NCBI GenBank assembly: GCA_002197995.1
Contig: NGZR01000001.1
Location: forward strand, 6,076,001 to 6,140,000
DNA length: 64,000 bases
Reading direction: 5' to 3'
Origin: Gaeumannomyces sp. JS-464
Lineage: Eukaryota; Ascomycota; Sordariomycetes; Magnaporthales; Magnaporthaceae
In this document: in pieces, positions 56,432-64,000 of the stretch
Layout: each line of letters opens with the position of its first letter
How positions within the stretch are numbered: the first letter of the stretch is position 1
Notes under the pieces: generated by a model
Told to the model about the DNA's origin: nothing
Database searches by the model: none
The model's input: the letters and a program-made list of their open reading frames with translations, nothing else
Position numbers and translations under genes: made by a program

Positions 56432-56829
56432 GAGAGAAAAAAAGAAAGTATATTTAACGTTAGCAAGTCGGGATTTACTAATCCCTGCCTCCCAAAGGGC
56501 ATATAACGTGCTAGCGCTACCTAAGCTTAACACTAGGCTATATGCTGCTATTAAGGCGGCTAACAAATTAAACCCGAAGGCATACGAGGGTCGGGCCGCA
56601 TTCCGGCGCTCCTTGTTAGCGAGCGGGCAATCGATAATAGGGCGTAAAAATACGCCGGGGCGTTATAAAGCGCTGCGGGTGGTAGTAATGCTATTAGCCG
56701 GCGGGTATGCCGGAAAAAGGGTAAAGCCGGGTTTGGGCGGGGGAGGGGGTTTTCGGGACCTCCTTTGGGCCCGGCTTAAAATGCGGGGGATTAACGAGCT
56801 TATTGTTAATCCTAATAATACAAAAGAAA

Positions 56830-59800
56830 AGGTTAAGTATAGGCTTTTTAGGCCTTGTTATTATCGTCCGGCGATAGTGTAATAATTGGTGGCTTTAACG
56901 AACGAAGCAAAAAAAAATGGCTTTTAGAAAAGCCGTTTCCAATATCCAGGCCTATCGAAAGCCGGGGGAGGGTCCGCTATAAGCCATTTGTTTTTGCCGC
57001 CCTAGCCAGCCTGCAAAATACAAGGTGGGAAGGGGATTTGTTTTTTCCGCAGCGGTACGGGTTATTATTTTCGTGCTAGAACTTTCGGTAATACCAGTCG
57101 AAATCCTCGTGGCCGGTGCGTGCGGCTATTAGCCGTTGCAATACCCTCCGGTGCAGCTGCAACGTTTCGGGCGTGTGTTATGGTACCGGCGGAAGGCTTA
57201 TAGCCTTATACCGATCCGGAAGGTTATCCTTAAACCATGCGTTCCGGGCGTCCCGGGCTGTTTTCCGTGCTAAAGCCTTTATTTCGGCCACCGTTAGTTT
57301 AAAATGTTAAGGTATTGGCAAAGCCGATCCCAATTTTGCTTCGGCGTTTGCCTTTTCGTTTTCGGGGATTCCTATATAGCTCGGGGACTAACGTACGTAT
57401 ACCTGGTATTTATCCATAAAGCAATGGATTTTTTTAAAAGCCCTTTATAAACTATCAGGGGCCGTGCTTAAATAGCCGTTGGCCGCCGAGGTATTGTCGA
57501 GGCATAAATGGAAAGTGCAGTTGCGGAAGCTCCATACGGCTTTACGGAGGCCCATTCGGGCCCCTTCCGCTTCGCCGTCGAATATTTTCCGCCGGATACG
57601 CTAACCGGCCGTGCCCGGAAAGTTTACGTTGGCCGGCTTGGTATATTACCCAGCCGTATCCAACTGCCTCGTTTTTGCTTTAAACCCGTCGCTATATATT
57701 ATAACGTCGGTAAGTGGAAGGGTGCGAAGCTACGCTATAAAAGCTTTTGCGGTTGCGGGCTTTTCTTGTATGGCCATCGTAAGCCTCGTATATTTATAAA
57801 AAAGGTGGGCCGGGCGGGTGCAAGCCGGAAAAAGTCCGGCCGTCTTTTGCAAGGAGGTCGTAAGCTTGCCGGGTAAGCCTGCTTTAGGCTTTCGGGCGTT
57901 AAAAGCCGGCTTAGCCGCTGCGGCTAAAAGGTGATTTTCCGGGACCGTATTTATACGGGCCGCAAAACGGAGGCGGGCTTGTTTTAAAAGCGCTTGGGCG
58001 TTTGGAATGCCGGATTCGTAATGTAATGCGTTTATCGGTATGGTTTTCCAAGCTAGGGCCACTGCTTTAAAAGACGCGGTTAAAGCTTTATTAACCCGTT
58101 CGATTAAATGGCTTTAGCAAATAATTTGCTATTGTGCCGGCTTATACGGGTGTGGTTTAATTTTACCCTTATACTATACCTCGGCCCCGTATAAAGCCGT
58201 AGGGATTATAACCGTTATAACGGCTTTGTAAACCGAATATGCCGGTATCCCCCCTATCGAATTCGTAAACCTCTGGAAGTGGTTAGCAACGCTTTGGGCT
58301 TTTGCAGCCCTATTATCCACGTGGGCTTTAAAATTAAGCTTTTGGTCGAAAAAAACCCCTAACTATTGTAAAGCTCCTATAGCTTGTTATATGGTAAGGC
58401 CTTCCGCCGTAACCGCCGGGGTTGTGGGATTTTTCCGCTTAGAAAAGTGCATAAGCTCGCATTTCCCCGGGTCGAAAGCCACTTTATTAGCCCTTCCCCA
58501 GCGGAGGATTTCCGTTACCGTTGCTTTTGCTTTACGAAAGCACTTTTCCGGAGTGCTATTCGTTACGCAAATGCCTATATCGTCCGCGTATCCGTACTTA
58601 ACCGCTTTTGCTTTAGGTAGGATTTCGGCCATATAAAGCATAAATAGGACCGGTAACGCCGGTAACCTTTAAGGTAGCCCGCAGTTCGGGGAAAAAGAGG
58701 GTGCCGTAGCGTTTTCCAAACGCACTTTAACCACCCTGTTTCCTGCAAAAGATAATACCTATCGTATTAACGTTAAATTTTAGCCTTGGTTTAGGAGCCT
58801 CCGAAGGAGCCTTCGGCGGAGTACGGCGTCGAAAGCCCCTTATACATCCATGGTAACGAGGGCGGCCGTTTTATGCTTTTGGAAGGCCCGTTTTACCTCG
58901 TGGGCCACGCATGCCGTTAAATCGATGGCGGCCTTTTTCGGGTAGCCCGGCGTGTTGCGGAGCTATAAGCCCGTATTGTAGTACGAGGGACGCCATTCGC
59001 GAAGCTACCAGCCGCTTTAGCCCTTTTTTTAAGCACGGGAGCAAAGCTATCGGGCGGTAGGATTTTGGGTCCGTTATATCGTTTTATTCGGCTTTTTTAG
59101 CATAACCACCTCCGCTGTGCGGAAAGGGCCAGGGTGGTGCCCGGCCTTAAAGCAAGCTTCGAAAAAGGCTTTAAACGTATTCCCCTATTGCCAGCCATGC
59201 CGTTGTAAGCAGCTTAACCGTTAAAAAGTCGACGCCCGGGGCCGTGTTTGCCGTGCTAATAATGCATTTTCGGTATTCCTCTAAAAGACGTGGGGGTCCC
59301 ACGGGAGTGTGTGCGGTCCTTTGGGTAGCCCTTTGCAGCAACGGGTTTTTTTATAGGTCGTTTTCCGCCGTAAACCTACGAAGGATTTTACGGCCTAATG
59401 CTTCCGGCTTTATTTTTTGGGCTATTTTAACCTCCCCGTCGATATTTAACGGGGGAAGCCGTATAGCGGGTGCAAGTTTATGCCACTTTATAACACGGTA
59501 TAGCGCTTCCGGGGAATCCACTTTTTTTAGCACGCTGGCCTAATACTGTCTTTTAGCCGCCCGGACCGTTGCTTTTAAAAAGCGGGCTTCGGCCGTAAAA
59601 GGCCCGCCGTTTGCCATAGCTTTTGCAAAGTCCCGTTGGGCGTTGGCGCACTTTTCGTTCCACTAAGGTTGGCTTTTTCTTTTAGCTTTAAGCCCCCGGC
59701 CGAAAGCTATTAACGCATTTTTTAGCAGGTTTATTAAAGTTTCGGCCGTTTATCCAAGTAATCCGCCGTGCATGGATTTGTAAATGGCGGTAGGCTGCCG

Positions 59801-60660
59801 GCCCCGTTATTACCGCGGTTTGCGAAAAACGGTAGTTTATCGTTTGGTAGCGTGATACGCTGGCAGTCCGGAACGGAGTTTATTGCGGTTAGGAACTTCG
59901 ATCCGTATCGCGGTGGTGGTCCGAATCGGTTGTTAGCGAAAGGTCGATTTCCGCTGTTGCTAAAGGGGCGTTAGAAAAGGTAAAATCCAAAACGCCCCCG
60001 TCGTTATGCGTAGGTTAGCCTGGGTTGGTAAATAGGAAAAGGTTATAAGTATTAGCTTATTGGGCTATATTTTAGCCCCTATTCCTATTACTTTTAACCG
60101 GATCCCACGCCGGGGACCCTGCGTTAAAGTCCCTAGCTATAATGCATTTTGCCATTGGGCGCCAACGTAGTAAAAGGTTTAACGAAGGTTCCGAAGGGTC
60201 CCCTGGAGGCTTATATACGTTAACGAAGGTGCACCCGGCGACGGTAAGCCAAAGGATGTCCCGGGTGGTGCCTGCCGGCCGGTCCGCTACAAGCCGAAAC
60301 CCCGGGTCTTTTCGTACGTAAGTTATTACCCAAAGCCTGGTTTGGTGGTCGTGCTAGCTATTTACCGGAGTAAATAGCTCGTACGACGGGTGGGTGCAAA
60401 GCATAAGCTTCCCTTTCCACGCGTTAGGGGGCTTTTGCATTAGCACCACGTCGATATTTTAGCTTCAAAATAGTTGAAGTAAAGTAGCCCCCGCTTCCCA
60501 GCTACGTTAAACGTTCGCTTGGGCGGCGGTTAAAGCACGGCGTTCGGGGCGAAGCCCCGGGCGCCGGGCCTTATTGCCATGCGTTTGTTATATCCGGTTG
60601 GCTGCTGGCATACGTAAAAGCGGCGTTGGTGTATTAAGGGTTTTAGCCTTAGGGTTGTTG
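56830..60660 (-). pseudogene. LINE-2 ORF2: AP endonuclease, RT, RNase H, terminal knuckle
   Basis: Endonuclease near 59780-60560: QNIDVVLMQKPPNAWKGK, then ARDFNAGSPAWDP near 60094-60135. RT near 57950-59560: KSYRPI near 59050, LYMAEILPKAKAVKY, then an intact YADD box at 58579-58590 and RANKVAFDPGKCELMHFSKR. RNase H near 57070-57720: IIYSDGFKAKT (an S-to-F change), FDGEAEGARMGLRKAVW, LDNTSAANG, SPSYIGIPENEKANAEAK. A CGK-x-KSP-x-HLVFC-type knuckle follows near 56960-57050. Scattered stops and frameshifts break it, but the catalytic residues mostly survive. The start is not resolved. Confidence 0.85.
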
Positions 60661-60689
60661 GCTGGCGGTATTGTCGGTTTCCTTCGGGG

Positions 60690-62560
60690 GGTTTCCGGTT
60701 ATTTCGATAGCCTTTTCGGGCTCGGGAAGGTTTAGTTCCATATCCGCCAGTCTTCGTATTGGTTGTTAAAATTTAACCCTAAGTTTTTTGGCAGGGTGCT
60801 TTTTTTTGTCGGCCGTACGGGCCGCGCTTTTAAGGGCCGGCGAATTTGCCGGGCTTTTTTCGCAGGTTAACGGTAGCAGCAGCGGTAAAAACGGCGGCGG
60901 CGGCGGGGGTAGCGGAAGCCGCGGCGTTGCCGGTACTTGCCGCGGGATTAGCATTAGCGGTAGCGGTTACAGCGGAATTGTCCGTAATAACCGCGGTTAT
61001 AGGAAGGGCGTTAGCGGTGGCGGTAGCGGCGGCCGCGGCGGCCGCGGCGGCCGCGGCGGTGGCGGCGGTAGCGGCGGTTTCCACCTTTTTTACCACCGCC
61101 CGGTACGTTTGTGCCTTTAATTTCCTAACCGCGCTTTTTTCCCCACGGGTTAAATGCTTTAGCACTCCGTTTACCCGTACGGGCTTTATAGGGCAGTTCG
61201 GGTGGTCGGCTAAGTACGGGCCCGAGCAGTTCGCGCATTGCGGGGGGCCGTACACGGTTGTACGTGCCGGTCGTCGTTTATTTTCCCGCACCGAAAGCAC
61301 TTATCGGCCCGGGCGCAATTGCGGGCCACGTGGAAGCCGTGGCAGCCAAAAGTGTGCTGGGTAACCGGGGTGTCGTTATACGCGGCGTAAGAAGAAAGTG
61401 ATCCCCCAAAGTTTTAAACCCGGCCATTTGCGTATAAAAGGATATAATTTACGATATACGCTTTTAATGGTCGACGCCGGCCTCGAAAGGCTTAACGTTT
61501 ACCGGTTTGTGCTTTATTTAGGCTTCCACTTCCTCCCGAACTAATTTATCCGATACGGGGACGCATTATTTAAAGCCGTTGGTTAAAAAGGTAAAGCAGT
61601 CGGAAATTACGTAGTTATACCAAATTTCGGGCTTTTCGATCCTTTCGGCGTTATATAAACGGCCTAGTTCGGATCGGTACTGCAAAAGCCGGCTTTAAAT
61701 ATCGGCCGTTTTTGCTTTTAATACGAACCCGGTAAAAAATCGGTACGCTTTCGGGACGTCGGCCGTCGTAAACGGCAGGTCCTTGCTGTTGGCAAAAGCT
61801 TTGCGAATGCTAAAGCCCGTTTGTTAATTGGCTTAAGCCTGCCGTTTTTCCGGGATTTTAACGAATACCCGGAAATCGGTTTTAAAGCCTGTTAATAGGC
61901 GGGGTGCCCGGGTAGTTTGGGGCGTACGGCCTCGAAAAGCCTGTACGGGTTGTTGGGGTTATTGGTAGCTTTCCCGGGCTACCAACGCGTAGGTAGCCGG
62001 GGGCGCGCGTTGCGAGGGCTTTAAGGCCCCGTATAAGCTTTTTCCTTTTCGGCCGGCGTAGGTAAGCCGAAAAAAGCTTGTTTAGCGTAGTTAATAAAGC
62101 AATTTTTCCAGCCGTTAATTTCGGGGATTGCTTCCGCCGAAAGGGAGGCAATGCCAGCGTTAATAAATCGGGCCAGCGTGGCGCAAATTAGGGCCGTTTA
62201 TTATTATTTGCGGTTATAGCTCGCAATAATTTCCTTCGCGGCCGCCGCGGCCGACCCGACCAAGTGGGCGCGTACGCCGGCGTTGGGGAGGGGGAGGGGC
62301 ACTTATACCGGTGCTGCCGTCTGGGAGCCTTTTTGGCCTTGATCGGGCTTTGTTAGGTGTTGCTAATTCCGCAACGGGGACGGCGTAATCGGGTGCGCTA
62401 ACGCGGGGGGGCCGGGTGGCAGCGACGCGTTTTTCCGGGCCGTTAGGCCGACGAGGAAGGCGCGCGCCACCTTACTAGCCGAGGGGGGGCTGTTGGCAAC
62501 GGCATGTTGCCGTCGCTAGCGCCGTTGGCGGGCGTGGTTATTAGTGTTGGGTTGCTAATT
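60690..62560 (-). pseudogene. LINE-2 ORF1 (CCHC nucleic-acid-binding protein)
   Basis: The open frame at 60830-61300 has a CANCSGPYLADHPNC knuckle (about 61193-61237), then KHLTRGEKSAVRKLKAQTYR, then a long alanine-rich tract. Just upstream, in another frame, CHGFHVARNC and CFRCGKINDDRHVQPC supply two more knuckles, so a frameshift lies near 61290. The N-terminal part (about 61880-62560) includes the TAEIPDVN-like and AKxAFFGL segments better read in LINE-3. Overlapping plus-strand frames are products of the GCG repeats. Confidence 0.75.
60885..61085. repeat. GCC/GGC trinucleotide tract in LINE-2 ORF1
   Basis: GGCGGCGGC-type repeats, including a tandem 9-mer GGCCGCGGC near 61030-61060. It encodes poly-alanine with T/V interruptions on the minus strand. 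The LINE-1 counterpart (about 32900-33090) is shorter and less pure. Confidence 0.85.
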
Positions 62561-62639
62561 GGTGGGTGTTAAAAATTTGTATGCAATTTGGCAATGTGCA
62601 TTAATAGCGCAATGCTAAAAATTGGTAAATTCGAGGAAA

Positions 62640-62730
62640 GTAAAAAATCGAAGGTAAAAAAAAAAACATATCGCGTTTTCGTAATTCGTGTATCGCTCGT
62701 TTATATATGTCGCTTACTTGTAAACCACGT
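62640..62730 (-). mobile_element. pogo-3: inverted-repeat remnant
   Basis: CGTGTATCGCTCGTTTATATATGTCGCTTACTTGTAAACCACGT ends at 62730 with TA, matching the right end of pogo-2 (about 50260-50323), including the A-run and TATCGCG before it. No transposase follows, because LINE-2 begins immediately to the left. Confidence 0.7.
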
Positions 62731-63104
62731 TAACTAGTAATATTAATATTTTAAATAAATTATGTAATATAATAGCGTTATTTATAAAAATTAGGTTTAA
62801 AAACGGTAATGTTATTACCGTTATTATTACTAGTAATATAAGGTAAATAATACTATTAGGAAATGGAAATTTTATTACTTGTTAAATTGCAAAAATAACA
62901 AATTAAGTAAAAAAATAAATTAACGTAAAAATTAAAAAAAAAAGCTATTTAATACGTAAACGCAAAGTCGCTGCCTGCCCCGCCGGGTTTAGCGGCCCTT
63001 TTAATCGGGTATAGCGCCGTTTTACGTTAACTGCCCGCCGCTCGACGTTTTTCGCTGCGGTATAAATAAAGCCTTTTTCTTTTAATGTCCTTTCTTTATG
63101 TTAC
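62731..63104. other. AT-rich spacer with a hairpin, then a GC-richer tract
   Basis: 62733-62945 is very A+T-rich with no frame. It contains the perfect hairpin AACGGTAAT (62802-62810), loop GTT, ATTACCGTT (62814-62822). From 62950 to 63090 the text is G+C-richer (CTGCCTGCCCCGCCGGGTTT) and unlike the other elements here. I cannot assign either part. Confidence 0.5.
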
Positions 63105-64000
63105 TTCCTCGAATTCCCCAACTTTTGGCATTGCGCTGTTAGTGCACACTGCCAAATTGCATACAAATCTTTAACACCCACCAATTAGCGACCCAACACT
63201 AATAACCACGCCCGCCAACGGCGCTGGCGACGGTAACATGCCGTGCTAACAGCCCCTTTTCGGCTAATAAGGTGGCGCGCGCCCTCCTCGTCGGCCCAAC
63301 GGCCCGGAAAAACGCGTCGCTGCCACCCGGGCCCCCCCGCGCGTTAGCGCACCTGATTACGCCGTCCCCGTTGCGGAATTAGCAACACCTAACAAAGCCC
63401 GATCAGGGCTAAGAAAGCTCCCACGACGGCAGCACCGGCACAAGTGCCCCTCCCCCCTCCCCCAACGCCGGCGTACGCGCCCATTTGTCGGGTCGGCCGC
63501 GGCGGCCGCGGAGGAAATTATTGCGAGTTATAACCGCAAACAATAACAAACGGCCTTAATTTGCGCCACGCTAGCCCGATTTATCGACGCTGGCATTGCC
63601 TCCCTTTCGGCGGAAGCAATCCCCGAAGCTAACGGCTGGAAAAATTGCTTTATTAATTACGCTAAATAAGCCTTTTTCGGCTTACTTACGCCAGCCGAAA
63701 AGGAAAAAAGCTTATACGGGGCTTCGAAGCTTTCGCAACGCACGCCCCCGGCTATTTACGCGTCGGTAGCCCGGAAAGGCTATTAATAACCTTAATAACT
63801 CGCATAAGTTTATCGGGGCCGTACGCTTTTAACTACCCGGGCACCCCGCTTACTAATAAGCTTTAAAGCTAACTTTCGGGTGTTCGTTAAAATCCCGGAA
63901 AAACGGCAAGCTTAAGCTAATTAACAAACGGGTTTTAACATTCGCAAAGCTTTAACCGATAGTAAGGATTTGCCGTTTACAACGGCTAACGTTCCGGAAA
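63105..64000 (+). mobile_element. LINE-3: 5' end of a plus-strand Tad1-like LINE, continues past window
   Basis: Begins TTCCTCGAATTCCCCAACTT, the complement of the LINE-1/LINE-2 5' end, and is collinear with 62638 down to about 61740. It is the least RIP-mutated copy in the window. Confidence 0.9.
63300..64000 (+). pseudogene. LINE-3 ORF1, N-terminal part
   Basis: The plus frame reads AEAIPEANGWKNCFINYAK, AFFGLLTPAEKEKSLYG, then FRVFVKIPEKRQA and FNIRKALTDSKDLPFTTANV at the window end. The later part (FRVFVxIPE, NIRKAL) resembles the RRM-like domain of Tad1/I-type ORF1 proteins, which precedes the knuckles. A cluster of stops near 63780-63800 breaks it. The start is upstream and unresolved. 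Confidence 0.65.

Larger units (their letters stand above)
56432..62638 (-). mobile_element. LINE-2: Tad1-like LINE, near full length, lightly RIP-mutated
   Basis: Tail at 56432-56448 (a pyrimidine-rich simple sequence in the sense strand), body from 56449 to the 5' end AAATTCGAGGAA at 62638. It is uninterrupted and G+C-richer than LINE-1, and it shows the empty sites of Gypsy-2, -4 and -5. The left flank is Gypsy-3 gag and the right flank is pogo-like. They do not join, so a simple insertion does not explain both sides. Confidence 0.92.

Noticed and set aside
56508..56882. 124-codon plus-strand frame
   Set aside because: It lies opposite to the LINE-2 3' region; the minus strand has the collinear LINE features.
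60846..61364. 172-codon plus-strand open frame, Ala/Val-rich
   Set aside because: It overlaps LINE-2 ORF1 on the opposite strand and comes from the GCG repeat, which is open in every frame.

Overview
The window is a dense, nested graveyard of fungal transposable elements, with no host gene that I can recognise. The element types are Ty3/gypsy LTR retrotransposons (some with chromodomains), a Tad1-like LINE, and Fot1/pogo-type DNA transposons. Almost every reading frame is broken. Differences between copies are overwhelmingly C-to-T and G-to-A, CpA/TpG is converted to TpA, TGA/TCA triplets look scarce, and CpG is kept. That is the signature of repeat-induced point mutation (RIP), so I infer a filamentous ascomycete and a heterochromatic AT-rich compartment. 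I cannot name the species.

Layout, left to right. (1) 1-5100, minus strand: Gypsy-1, running from integrase at the left edge back to gag, with a GGCATCGC-type minisatellite between RNase H and integrase. (2) 5100-6200: unassigned, with strong hairpins. (3) 6201-34650, minus strand: LINE-1, about 6.2 kb of LINE spread over 28 kb because three gypsy elements have landed in it. These are Gypsy-2 (8681-16053, plus; target duplication GCCCG), Gypsy-4 (16535-23983, plus; GTTTT) and Gypsy-5 (24000-31418, minus; TAAAC). Gypsy-4 and Gypsy-5 are the same family in opposite orientations, separated by 16 bp of LINE. (4) 34651 to about 47555, plus strand: Gypsy-7, interrupted in gag by Gypsy-6 (35402-42851, plus; AATAT), a third copy of the Gypsy-4/5 family. 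(5) 47600-49300: an antisense acidic ORF and an unassigned frame. (6) 49310-56431: a minus-strand Gypsy-3 (same family as Gypsy-2) holding pogo-1 (52718-54575, both inverted repeats, TA target) and a truncated pogo-2. (7) 56432-62638, minus strand: LINE-2, uninterrupted and less mutated. (8) 62640-63104: a pogo inverted-repeat remnant and an AT-rich spacer. (9) 63105-64000, plus strand: the 5' end of LINE-3, head to head with LINE-2.

The most interesting signal is in the Gypsy-4/5/6 family. Between the chromodomain and the 3' LTR, all three copies carry a module on the strand opposite to pol. It consists of a small Cys-rich, coiled-coil ORF (about 109-123 aa) followed by two tRNA-like sequences of 70 and 72-73 nt, which retain good pol III A and B boxes. 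One of the two tRNA-like units has a different body in Gypsy-6 than in Gypsy-4/5. Gypsy-2 and Gypsy-7 also carry an antisense ORF with an acidic C-terminus just after pol.

The order of events is readable. LINE-1 came first and Gypsy-2, -4 and -5 came later. Gypsy-6 postdates Gypsy-7, and pogo-1 and pogo-2 postdate Gypsy-3. RIP then damaged all of them, with LINE-2 and LINE-3 affected least. Domain boundaries are by eye; LTR ends, target duplications and inverted-repeat ends were read base by base.
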